Source: JAGPDF01 sp052035735 | GTDB taxonomy: Bacteria > Acidobacteriota > Thermoanaerobaculia > Multivoradales > JAGPDF01 | DNA: 64,000 nt | Direction of reading: 5' to 3' | NCBI GenBank assembly: GCA_052035735.1 | Contig: JBPOHI010000042.1 | Coordinates: forward strand, 1 to 64,000 | Shown: positions 25,993 through 34,456 of the stretch, in pieces | How the letters are laid out: every line of letters begins with the position of its first letter | Position numbering within the stretch: position 1 is the stretch's first letter | Program-made: the position numbers and the translations under genes | Notes under the pieces: generated by a model | What the model saw: only the letters and a program-made list of their open reading frames with translations | Told to the model about the DNA's origin: nothing | Database searches by the model: none

Positions 25993-27072
25993 CTAGAGGG
26001 TCCGTCCGAGCTGCAGAGCCAGCAGGGAGGGGAGAATCTCGTTCAGGAACTGGGCGAAACTGGCCAACCGCCGCCGCGGCACGTAGACGATGTCGCCGAC
26101 CGCGAGCTCCGGATCGGGCTCTTTGCCCTCGAGCACCGCCCGGACGTCCACCGACAGCAGGCGCTTCTCGCCCTCGACCTCGCGCAGGATCACGACGTCG
26201 CCGAGGCGCGCCGTGGGGCGGAAGCCGCCCGATTCGGAGACCGCCTGCAGCAGCGTGACGCGGCCGCGGAAGCCATAGGCGCGCGGCTTGAAGACCTCAC
26301 CCAGGACGTGCACTTCCTGAGCGAGCGACGACGGCAGGTAGAGATAGTCGCCGTCCTCGAGCGCCACGTCCTCGCGCGTGTCGCCGCGCCGCACGAGCGC
26401 CTCGAAGTCGACCGGCACGACCTTGCCGCGCCGCACCAGATAGGCGTTCTTGAGGTCAGCGACCTCGATCGTCGAACCTTCGTACTGGCCGGAGGCCAGC
26501 CCCTGGGCGAGCGCCAGCGCGGTGATGATCGTGGTGTGCGAGTCGATCGGGTACATGCCGGGGCTCACCACCTTGCCGAGAATGGCGAACTGCGCCTCGC
26601 GCGCCTTCTTCACCAGCACCGTCACCTGCGGATAGCGCAGGTACTGCTGCAGCCTCTGCTCGAGGTCGGTGCGCAGCTCTTCCGCGGTGCGGCCCGCCAC
26701 GGGCAGGTCGCCGACGTAGGTGAAGCTGATCTTGCCGTCCGGCCGGACCGGGAGCTCGCGGCGCAGGTCTTCGTGGCCCACGACCAGGATGTCGATCACG
26801 TCGCCGGGGCCCAGCCGGTAGTCGGCGACGCCGGCACCGCGCGCCGCCTCCACCGACTCCCAGGCCGGGAGTACCGGGCCGGTGAGCCGGGCCGGAGCGG
26901 CGGCGGGAGCGACCCATATCGCCTCCTCGGCGGCGTGCTCGGGCGCAGGCGCCGCCGGCGAATGCGCCGCGGGATGGGACGAGCAACCGCCCATGGCGAG
27001 CGCCAAGACGAGGGCGGACGCGCTTGCGGCACCGCGCCCCGGGGACGCCGCGAGGCGACTCGAAAAGCTCAT
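25993..27072 (-). CDS. Wza-like polysaccharide export lipoprotein
   Basis: This outer-membrane channel component exports polysaccharide. The signal peptide ends in LALAMGGC, a plausible lipobox, with the cysteine near residue 30. The Poly_export domain (about 85-160: YRLGPGDVIDILVVGHEDL, RPDGKISFTYVGDL) is followed by two SLBB-type beta-grasp repeats (about 165-240 and 255-330, VLGEVFKPRAYGFRG). The length of 359 is normal. The start at 27072 overlaps the stop of the copolymerase gene (ATGA). Similar order (export protein, chain-length protein, secretion ATPase) is known from exosortase-associated polysaccharide loci. Confidence 0.94.
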   Translation of the reverse strand: MSFSSRLAASPGRGAASASALVLALAMGGCSSHPAAHSPAAPAPEHAAEEAIWVAPAAAPARLTGPVLPAWESVEAARGAGVADYRLGPGDVIDILVVGHEDLRRELPVRPDGKISFTYVGDLPVAGRTAEELRTDLEQRLQQYLRYPQVTVLVKKAREAQFAILGKVVSPGMYPIDSHTTIITALALAQGLASGQYEGSTIEVADLKNAYLVRRGKVVPVDFEALVRRGDTREDVALEDGDYLYLPSSLAQEVHVLGEVFKPRAYGFRGRVTLLQAVSESGGFRPTARLGDVVILREVEGEKRLLSVDVRAVLEGKEPDPELAVGDIVYVPRRRLASFAQFLNEILPSLLALQLGRTL

Positions 27073-29294
27073 GGCGCCTGCCTCCGCTGACCGGCCGACT
27101 TGCGGACGAAAAACGGATCCGCGTACTCGGCCGTCACCTTGTTGAGCACCACTCCGAGCACCGGCACCCGCGCGCCTGCGAGTCGCGCCAGCGCTTCGCG
27201 ATGCGCCGCACGCGGCTCGCCGAAGGCGGCCGCGACCCACACCACGGCGTCGCAGGCCTGCGCGAGGAGCATCGTCTCGCTCCCCACCAGCACCGGGGGC
27301 CCGTCGATCAGCACGAGGTCGAAGGCCGCGGCGAGCTCATCGAAGCGCTCGGCGGTGTTCGCTCCGGCGAGCGCTTCGGGGGTGAGACCCGGGCCGCTCT
27401 GAAGATAGCTGGGGCCGGCGGGGTCCGGACGGCGTAACACCGCGCCGAGACCAGCCGTTCCGGCAAGCAGCTCTGCCAACCCGGCCGCCTGCGCCTCGAG
27501 CCCGAGCCGCGGCGCCAGCGCCTCGAGGCTCGGCTTGCGCGGCTGGCCGTCGACGACGCAGACCGCCTGGCCGCGGGAGGCCGCCACCCGCGCCAGGTTG
27601 AGCGCCACCGTGGTGCGCCCCTCGAGGTGCGCGGCGCCGGTGAGCAGCACCTTCCAGCCTCCGGGGGCGCTGCGCAGGAGCAGCAGCCGGGTGAGCAGCT
27701 GCCGGAAGGCCTCGAGCGCCGGGTCGTCGTCGCCGACGAGCGGCGCACGCTCGCCCGAGAGCAGCGGCACCTCGCCCAGGCCGGGGACCGCCAGCGCGCG
27801 CTCGACCCCGCTCAGGCCCTTGAGCCGCGTGTCGGCGAGCTCGCGCGCCAGGGCGAGGGCGAGGCCCGCGCCGAGACCGCCGACGAGGCCCAGCAGCGCG
27901 ATCCACTTCGCGGGCGTGGGCAGCGGATAGTCCGGCAGCCGTGCCTCCTGCATGATCGAGAAGTTGGCGGCCGTCGAGTCGCGGATGATGCGCACCTCCT
28001 CGACGCGCGAGGCGAGCGTCTTCTCGACCTCGTCGAGCGTGTCGAAGTCCTGCTGCAGACGGGCGAGCTCGGCTTCGACCTCGGGCAGCGTCAGGAGCTC
28101 GGAGCGATAGCGGTCGCGAACCGCCGCGTAACCGCGTGCCCGCGCTTCGCGCGAGGCGCTCTCGACGGTCTTTTCGACCAGCGCCTGTTCGAGCACCGAC
28201 AACACCGGATTGCGCGATACCGTGCTCTCGTAGAGCTGCTCTTCGAGTCCCTGCCGCGCCAGATCCTCGATGCGCGCGATCTCGTCGCGCGCCTCCTTCA
28301 CCTGCGCGCTCTCTTCGGTATAGACCGACAGCAGGTCCGCGAGCTTCGTCTGCAGCTCGAGCAGTCGCACCTGGAGCGGCTTCTTGACGAAGACCGACGA
28401 CACCACGGTGCCTTCCTGGCGCACGAGCTCGCGGCGGGTGACGGCGAGGGCGTCGGCCGCCATACCGGCATCGAGGCGCTCCTTCTCGGCCAGGGCGTCG
28501 AACTCGGAGAGCTTCTCGATCAGCTTGCCGGCCTGCTCGGAGAGCTTGACGACGCTGTTCTCTTCCTTGAAGGCCACCAGCTGCGCCTCGACCGCGCGAT
28601 CGCGCGTCCGCGTCTCGGCGAGTTGCGCCGAGAGGTAGTCGTAGGCCTGGATCGCCTCGAGCTTCTGCAGCCGATCGACGTTGACGACGAAGGCCCGTGC
28701 CAGGGCGTTGGCGATTGCGACCGCGCGCGCCGGATCGTCCCAGGTCACCAGGATCTCGACCAGATCGGTGTCCTTGGGATTCTCCACCCGCACGCGTTGG
28801 GAGAGGGTCGCGGTATCGACCTCGAGCTTGAGCTCGTCGATGACCGCCTTGAGGTTCTCGTTCACCTTGACCAGGCGCATCACCGTCGGCATCGAGTAGA
28901 CCTGCAGCTTGACGATCGGTGTGTTGGAGGTGACCAGGAACTCCTTCTGCTCGCGCTTGCGCAGGATGGTCACCCAGACCTCCCACTCGTGGCTGCGGGC
29001 GAACAGGGCGGCGATCAGGCCGAGCACGAAGATCGCGCCGGCGACGAGCAGGATCTGCGAGCGGCGGCGGCGCAGACCGACGAGGAGCAGCGCGGGATCG
29101 AAGGGCAGGCCGGCGGCGGCCTCGTCGCGCTCTCCGCCGGTCTCGACGATGACCTGCGGCAGCGCCGGCGGAGCGGGCTCAGCGGACGCTCGCGGCCCGG
29201 CCGGCGCGACCGGCGGTGCCGGCGCCGGCAGACCGGGCAGAGGGCCACCGGGCAGCAGATCGCGCACCCGCAGGCTGTCGTCGGGCTCGCTCAA
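27069..29294 (-). CDS. Wzc-like polysaccharide copolymerase with degenerate kinase domain
   Basis: This inner-membrane protein sets chain length and couples polymerisation to export. A proline-rich lead (1-70) is followed by helix 1 (about 80-101), a Wzz domain with a long periplasmic coiled coil (about 190-450) and helix 2 (about 456-480). A cytoplasmic P-loop domain occupies about 520-735. The Walker A region reads GAAHLEGRTT, with arginine where the essential lysine should be, and Walker A' reads VCVVDGQPRKP, lacking the usual D-A-D. Walker B LVLIDGPPV remains. There is no C-terminal tyrosine cluster. The kinase activity is therefore doubtful. 4-base overlaps on both sides. Confidence 0.92.
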   Translation of the reverse strand: MSEPDDSLRVRDLLPGGPLPGLPAPAPPVAPAGPRASAEPAPPALPQVIVETGGERDEAAAGLPFDPALLLVGLRRRRSQILLVAGAIFVLGLIAALFARSHEWEVWVTILRKREQKEFLVTSNTPIVKLQVYSMPTVMRLVKVNENLKAVIDELKLEVDTATLSQRVRVENPKDTDLVEILVTWDDPARAVAIANALARAFVVNVDRLQKLEAIQAYDYLSAQLAETRTRDRAVEAQLVAFKEENSVVKLSEQAGKLIEKLSEFDALAEKERLDAGMAADALAVTRRELVRQEGTVVSSVFVKKPLQVRLLELQTKLADLLSVYTEESAQVKEARDEIARIEDLARQGLEEQLYESTVSRNPVLSVLEQALVEKTVESASREARARGYAAVRDRYRSELLTLPEVEAELARLQQDFDTLDEVEKTLASRVEEVRIIRDSTAANFSIMQEARLPDYPLPTPAKWIALLGLVGGLGAGLALALARELADTRLKGLSGVERALAVPGLGEVPLLSGERAPLVGDDDPALEAFRQLLTRLLLLRSAPGGWKVLLTGAAHLEGRTTVALNLARVAASRGQAVCVVDGQPRKPSLEALAPRLGLEAQAAGLAELLAGTAGLGAVLRRPDPAGPSYLQSGPGLTPEALAGANTAERFDELAAAFDLVLIDGPPVLVGSETMLLAQACDAVVWVAAAFGEPRAAHREALARLAGARVPVLGVVLNKVTAEYADPFFVRKSAGQRRQAP

Positions 29295-30127
29295 GCCTCG
29301 CCTCCACCGCGTTGCCGCTCTAGGTCGACCAGCACGGCGCGGACCGCCGCCTCGTCGACCCGCGAGGCGCCCTGCGACGCGGCGACCGCGAGCGCCAGGC
29401 GGGCGACCCGGTTGATCTCGCGCGGCACGCCGCGCGTGCCCGCCGCGAGCGCCGCCGCTGCCGCCGGAGCGAACAGAGCGCCGTCAGGATGGCCCGCCGC
29501 GCGCAAACGAAACTCCAGATAGGAGGCGATCTGCACAGTGTCGAGCGGCAGCAAGTGGTAGCGCAGACCGGCTCGCTGATCGAGCTGCGGCAACTCGAGA
29601 ACCCGCCGGCGCAACTCGGGCTGACCGACGAGAACCAGCTTCAGGTCGATTCGTCCATCGGCGAGGTTGGTGAGCGCGCGCACGCCGACAAGGGCCTCGC
29701 GCGAAAGCTCCTGCGCCTCGTCGAAGAGCAGGACGACGGGCACCCGGCGCGCTTCGGCGACCCGCTGCAGGCGGGCGACGAGCTCGCGCTCCCCCGCGCT
29801 GGCGGAGAAGTCGGCTGCGCCCAGTTGGCCCAGGAGGTCGCGCAGCAGGTCGGTCCACGGATAGTGGCTCGAGGTGAGCTGGCCGACGAGCCGGCTCGGG
29901 GCGCTGCGTGCCGCGAAGAGCGCGCGCACCAGGCTCTTGCCGCAGCCGAGCTCTCCGGTGAGCAGGCCGAGTTGGGTACCCGGGTCGCGCGCCAGATACT
30001 CGAGTCGCGCGAGCGCTTCGGCATGACCTTCGGACGGAAAGTAGAACTCGGGATCGGCCGTCCCCTCGAACGGCGCACGCGATAGGCCCCAGGTCGTGAG
30101 CGCCGGCGCCGTGACTCCGGCGGTCAT
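29291..30127 (-). CDS. ExeA/GspA-like AAA ATPase, polysaccharide-locus type
   Basis: A 278-residue P-loop ATPase. Residues 10-30 hold the family opener GLSRAPFEGTADPEFYFPS; Walker A is GELGCGKS (58-65), Walker B VVLLFDEAQ (about 126-134), and VLVGQPELRR is a further signature. It ends after the AAA lid, without the periplasmic peptidoglycan-binding part of ExeA. This short form is typical of the 'putative secretion ATPase' found in exosortase-linked exopolysaccharide loci; its exact job there is unknown. It is coupled to both neighbours by ATGA overlaps. Confidence 0.9.
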   Translation of the reverse strand: MTAGVTAPALTTWGLSRAPFEGTADPEFYFPSEGHAEALARLEYLARDPGTQLGLLTGELGCGKSLVRALFAARSAPSRLVGQLTSSHYPWTDLLRDLLGQLGAADFSASAGERELVARLQRVAEARRVPVVLLFDEAQELSREALVGVRALTNLADGRIDLKLVLVGQPELRRRVLELPQLDQRAGLRYHLLPLDTVQIASYLEFRLRAAGHPDGALFAPAAAAALAAGTRGVPREINRVARLALAVAASQGASRVDEAAVRAVLVDLERQRGGGEA

Positions 30128-31806
30128 CGTGCCTCCCCCGGCGCCGGCCGCACGAAGAGGCGGATCGGCAGCGGGCGCCCGGCGGCCGCCACGATCTCGG
30201 CGGTCCGCTCCACGGTGTTCGCCACCAGCCATTCGATCACCGGCAGCGGCGTCGGGCCGCCGTAGAGATCGCCTCGGGTGGTGGTGACGAAGGCGGCGTA
30301 ACGCGGGTCTTCGACCAGTGCGAGCAGCTGCGCGGTGTCGCGCGGCTCGTAGGGCGTCGTCCAGTAGCGCCCGGTGCGAAACAGGTAGTACTGCAGCGCC
30401 GGCACCTCGGGGGCGAGAAAGGCCATGTCGCGCGGTTCCCTGCCGGCGAGGAGCGGCGCCACCGCCCGCGCCGCTTCGCGATAGCCCGTGCGATGCGCGA
30501 GGCACTCTCGCTGGACCGTCAGGGCGGAGCCGGTGACGGCTGCGAGCGCCGCGCCAGCGACCAGGACCGGAGCGAGAAGGCCGTTGCGGCTCCGCGCCAG
30601 TGCGAGTGCGACCGCGCCGCCAGCGAGGAAGAGTGCGGCGGCGGCGGCGAAGGCCGGCGTCGGGAAAAGCGGCGTCGCTCCGCGCTGCCAGAAGAGGACG
30701 CCGGCGCACGGGATGAGGGCGAGCAAGGCGGCGAGGCCGGGGCGGAGACGTTCGCGCCCGGCCAGTAGGCCGGCGGCGCCGATGCCGGCGAGCGCGGCGA
30801 CCGCGGGCAGCAGCGGAAAGGAGTACTGGCGGAGTTTGACGCCCATGAAGGAGATCACCAGCAGCTCGGCGGCGAGTGTAACCCAGAGCGCCCGCTGGGG
30901 AAGCGCGGACTCCCGCCCGGCCGCCGGCACGTCGCGCGCGGCGAGACCGGCGGCAACCAGCGGCAGGACCATGAAGGTGCTCTGCAGCGTCGACCGCAGG
31001 TAGAAGCTCCAGGACTGATGCCAGTAGCCGGCGAACTCCTGGCCGCCTGCCCGCCCGAAGAGCGAGAAGATGAAGTACTGCTCGAACCAGTGATGCAGGG
31101 TCGCCGGCGACCAGACGGCGACCAGCAGGAGGTGGCTGCCGCCGACGGCGACGAAGGTGACGCCGGCGAGTGCCATCCTTCCCCAGGCCGCACCTTCGCC
31201 ACGGCGTCGCCCGTCGGCGAGCAGGGCGACACCCACCGGGAGGATGAACAGCCCGACGAGCCACAGCTTCACGAGGAAGCCGCAGCCCCAGAAGAACCCG
31301 GCCAGGAGCGCCGCCGAGCTGCGGCGCTCCTCGAGCGCGCGCACCGCTGCCCACGCCCCGGCAAGGCCGAAGGCGGCGAGCAGCCCCTCGCCCATCACGA
31401 CGCGAGACGCATAGACCAGCGGCGGCAACAGGAGCGTCGCGAGCGCCGCCGCCCAGGCCGCGAGGCGGCCATATCGCCGCGCGACCAGCAGGCCCACGAG
31501 CCAGGCGCAGACGGAGCCGGCCAACGCCGGCACACTCCTCAGCGCGAACTCGGTCGGACCCAGAACCGCCACCGGAGCCGCGAGCAGCAGAGGGAAGAGG
31601 AACGGCTTGTTGTCGGGGGACGACAGCGGGTCGCGGCCGAGGTTGAGCAGCTGGTCGAATCCACCCACCAGAAGATTCCGGGCGTAGGTGCCGTAGTAAC
31701 CCTCGTCGCCGCCGACGAGATCTGGCTCACCGAGGGCGACGAGGCGCAGCGCGCCGGCGGCGAGCAGCAGGAGGGCGACCGCCACCCACGACCGGCGAGC
31801 GCTCAC
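30124..31806 (-). CDS. GT39-like membrane glycosyltransferase
   Basis: This multi-spanning GT-C enzyme probably transfers a sugar from a polyprenyl-phosphate donor on the outer face of the inner membrane (ArnT/PMT-like). About 12 helices occupy residues 8-440. The first periplasmic loop has the acidic pair in GGDEGYYGTYARNLL, which matches the catalytic loop of this clan; KLWLVGLFILP follows. The soluble C-terminal part (about 445-560) contains PEVPALQYYLFRTGRYW. The length of 560 is typical. Genes 24450 and 54152 could make its lipid-linked donor. Acceptor unknown. Confidence 0.88.
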   Translation of the reverse strand: MSARRSWVAVALLLLAAGALRLVALGEPDLVGGDEGYYGTYARNLLVGGFDQLLNLGRDPLSSPDNKPFLFPLLLAAPVAVLGPTEFALRSVPALAGSVCAWLVGLLVARRYGRLAAWAAALATLLLPPLVYASRVVMGEGLLAAFGLAGAWAAVRALEERRSSAALLAGFFWGCGFLVKLWLVGLFILPVGVALLADGRRRGEGAAWGRMALAGVTFVAVGGSHLLLVAVWSPATLHHWFEQYFIFSLFGRAGGQEFAGYWHQSWSFYLRSTLQSTFMVLPLVAAGLAARDVPAAGRESALPQRALWVTLAAELLVISFMGVKLRQYSFPLLPAVAALAGIGAAGLLAGRERLRPGLAALLALIPCAGVLFWQRGATPLFPTPAFAAAAALFLAGGAVALALARSRNGLLAPVLVAGAALAAVTGSALTVQRECLAHRTGYREAARAVAPLLAGREPRDMAFLAPEVPALQYYLFRTGRYWTTPYEPRDTAQLLALVEDPRYAAFVTTTRGDLYGGPTPLPVIEWLVANTVERTAEIVAAAGRPLPIRLFVRPAPGEAR

Positions 31807-33227
31807 CGCGCCACTCCCGGCCGGCGGTAGAGGAACAGATTCCGGCCCAGGACCTGGGTGAGCTCGAAGTTGCGGGTCACCGCAGCCCGAACTGCGGGCG
31901 ACCAGTTGGAGTAGACCGGGCGGGCCTCGGCGAGGTCGGCATCGGCGAGCACGATCTCGATCGCTCCGCCCTCGAGATCGGCGAGGATCTGGCGTTCGTC
32001 GAGGCGTCCGGCGGCGGTGAGACAGGCGAAGATCGACGGATCGTTGAGGTAGGGCGTCGCGCCGGCGCGCAACGCACTGGTGATCTCCATGGTGAGGACG
32101 GATCGTCCGGCGAGTATCGGCCGCAGTTCACTTTCGGCCTGCGCGCGCTCGCCGCGGCCGCGCAGCTCGAGCGCCACGCGCGGCGCCGCGACGAGCAGGC
32201 TCGCCGCGGCCAGCGCCAACGCCAGACCCAACCCGCGCAGCTCGCCGCTCGACCGTCTCCAGGCGAGCGCCAGGAGCGGCGGTGTCGCGAGCGCCGGCTC
32301 GACGAAGTAGTTGACGTTCGCGCCGACCTTGCCGACCGTGGCGATGGCGAGCGTGAGCGCGATCAGCGCGTAGAGCGACGCCAGCCGCTCCTCGGCTTCG
32401 CTGCTGGCGACGCCGGCGATCGCCAGCCCAGCCGCCACCATCAGCAGAGGCTGGCCGAGCGCGCTCTGGACCGCCTTGAACCAGCCGCCCAGCGAGAACG
32501 GATTGGCGCCGTTGAAGCCGAAGACGGCAGTGACGAAGCCGCCACCGGTCGCCCACTGCATGAAGGCGAGTCCCGAAAGGCCGAAGATCAGCGCGGCGCC
32601 GGTCAGCACGAAGGTCTCGCGGCGCCGCCGCCAGACCCAGGCAAGGAAGAGAGCCGCCGGTGCGGCGAGCGCCGTCGGCTTGGTGAACAGCGCGAGGACG
32701 AAGAGCAGGGCGGCGAGAGCCGGCGCAGTGCGGCCACCTCTCACCGCGACCGCCAAGCCGCAGATCGACAGACCGGCAGCGAGGGTATCCACCCGATTCT
32801 GCGGTGCGAAGATCAACAGCGGCAGGTAGCTCAACGGCGCGAGCAGCCCGACGACCGCGGCGCCGCCGCCCGGGCCACTCAGGCGACGGGCGAGGAGAAA
32901 GCCGCCACCCAGTGCGAGCACCAGGCCGGCGAGCGATACCAGCCGGCCGGGCGCCAAGGAGGCCGGGGCACCGAACGCACCGAGGATCCGGCCGGCGAGC
33001 TCGTAGAAGACCGGGCCGTAGAGGTGGATCCGGTACGGCGGTGCGGCCCAGCCGCCGGGATCGAACGGCGACCGGTCTGCGGCGACGTCGAGCTGAGCCG
33101 ACAGCACGACGCCCTCGACGTAGTCGCTGGGCAGGTCGCGACGTACCTGGTCGACCGCGTTCACCGCGAAGAGCAGCGCGCCCGCCGCGAGCGCCGCGAC
33201 GACCGCCAGATGCAGCCCCCTTCTCAT
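31803..33227 (-). CDS. Multi-spanning membrane protein, GT39/GT87-like
   Basis: The 474-residue protein has about 11 predicted membrane helices and a short C-terminal soluble domain (about 390-474). The first loop contains DYVEGVVLSAQLD and PYRIHLYGPVFYELAGRI, resembling the acidic first loop of GT-C glycosyltransferases, and NRVDTLAAGLS follows a later helix. Likely a polyprenyl-phosphate-dependent glycosyltransferase, less certain than its neighbour because the acidic motif is weaker. Start ATG at 33227 overlaps the upstream stop (ATGA). Confidence 0.78.
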   Translation of the reverse strand: MRRGLHLAVVAALAAGALLFAVNAVDQVRRDLPSDYVEGVVLSAQLDVAADRSPFDPGGWAAPPYRIHLYGPVFYELAGRILGAFGAPASLAPGRLVSLAGLVLALGGGFLLARRLSGPGGGAAVVGLLAPLSYLPLLIFAPQNRVDTLAAGLSICGLAVAVRGGRTAPALAALLFVLALFTKPTALAAPAALFLAWVWRRRRETFVLTGAALIFGLSGLAFMQWATGGGFVTAVFGFNGANPFSLGGWFKAVQSALGQPLLMVAAGLAIAGVASSEAEERLASLYALIALTLAIATVGKVGANVNYFVEPALATPPLLALAWRRSSGELRGLGLALALAAASLLVAAPRVALELRGRGERAQAESELRPILAGRSVLTMEITSALRAGATPYLNDPSIFACLTAAGRLDERQILADLEGGAIEIVLADADLAEARPVYSNWSPAVRAAVTRNFELTQVLGRNLFLYRRPGVAR

Positions 33228-34456
33228 CCGCGCCTCCCTGGCACGCCGGCGATTTCGCGGTAGAGCTCCTCGAGATGCGCGGCGATCGCACTCCAGGCGT
33301 AGTGAACCTCGACTTCGGCGCGGCCCGCCTCGGCGAGCTCGCGCCGCTTCGCCGGGTCGCGCAACAGGCGGCCGACCGCGAGGGCGAGCTCCGCCGGAGC
33401 TCCCGGCGTGACCAGCACTCCCGTGCGTTCCGGCGACACCAGCTCGGCCAGACCTCCGACGCGCGAAGCGACGACTGCGAGACCGCACGCCCAGGCTTCG
33501 AGCACCACGATGCCGAACGGCTCGTGGCGCGAGGGCAGCACGAAGAGGTCGGCGGCGCGATAGAGATCCGCCAGCTCGGAGCTCTCCGGCGTCACCGGAC
33601 CGAGCAGATGCAACCGGTCGGCGACGCCGAGCAGATGCGCGCGCGCCACGATGTCGGCGTCGTAGCCCGGCACGGTGACCGGACCGGCGAGCGCTGCATG
33701 CACGCCGGGCAGCACCGCCAGCAGGTCGGCGATCGCCAGCTGGTCCTTCTGCGGGTCGACGCGCGCCACGGTGAGCAGCAGCGGCTCCGCGGCGTGCAAT
33801 CCGAGCCGCGCCCGGCCGCGCGCGCGATCGCCGCTCGCAAAGCGCGTCGCGTCGACGCCGTTCGCCAGGCGCTCAATGCGCGTCCCCGGCAACGCCGCTG
33901 CCGCGCGGACACGCTCGGTCTCCGAAAGGACCAGCACGAGATCGGCGTCGCGCAGGAAGCCGCGGCTGCCGAGAAGCGCCGCCGGGACCTTGCCCCAGTC
34001 GAGCGTCCGCCGCGCCGGCGCCGCCATCTCGCGGAGCTCTGCCTCGGGAACGTCGAAGGCGCCGCCGTGCAGCTGGACGACGTAAGGAACTCCCAGGCGG
34101 CGCGCCGCGAAGCGCACCTGCCCGGCCAGACGCTGCATGGTGTGACAGTGCAGGATGTCCGGTTCAGGCGCCGCGAGCATCGCCCGCAGCAGCCCCGGCG
34201 AGAGGGGATTGCCCCCCTTGGCGTCGAGCGCCCGCCGTCCGGCGCGCGAAAGCGGGAAACGGCCGTAGGTGTAGCCGAAGCGGCGCACCGGCACGCCGAG
34301 CACCTCGTCGCGGCCCGGGCGCGAGAAGGCCGCCGTGGCGAGCAGCTCCGCGTCGTGCCCGGCGGCACGCTGCGCGCGGGCGAGCGCCGTCACCACCGCT
34401 TCGGTGCCGCCCCAGGCGGTCGGAGTGAAGCGGCGGGCGACATGGAGGATCCTCAC
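33224..34456 (-). CDS. Glycosyltransferase family 4
   Basis: A cytoplasmic GT-B enzyme of 410 residues. N-terminal Rossmann half has the acceptor-side glycine loop RRFTPTAWGGTEAVV and ILHCHTMQRLAGQ; the C-terminal half has TVARVDPQKD and the donor-binding E-x7-E in SRHEPFGIVVLEAWACG, both glutamates present. GTG at 34456 overlaps the upstream stop (GTGA) and is preferred over an ATG 30 bases earlier inside the upstream gene. It adds a sugar to the growing lipid-linked repeat; donor and linkage cannot be read. Confidence 0.93.
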   Translation of the reverse strand: MRILHVARRFTPTAWGGTEAVVTALARAQRAAGHDAELLATAAFSRPGRDEVLGVPVRRFGYTYGRFPLSRAGRRALDAKGGNPLSPGLLRAMLAAPEPDILHCHTMQRLAGQVRFAARRLGVPYVVQLHGGAFDVPEAELREMAAPARRTLDWGKVPAALLGSRGFLRDADLVLVLSETERVRAAAALPGTRIERLANGVDATRFASGDRARGRARLGLHAAEPLLLTVARVDPQKDQLAIADLLAVLPGVHAALAGPVTVPGYDADIVARAHLLGVADRLHLLGPVTPESSELADLYRAADLFVLPSRHEPFGIVVLEAWACGLAVVASRVGGLAELVSPERTGVLVTPGAPAELALAVGRLLRDPAKRRELAEAGRAEVEVHYAWSAIAAHLEELYREIAGVPGRRG

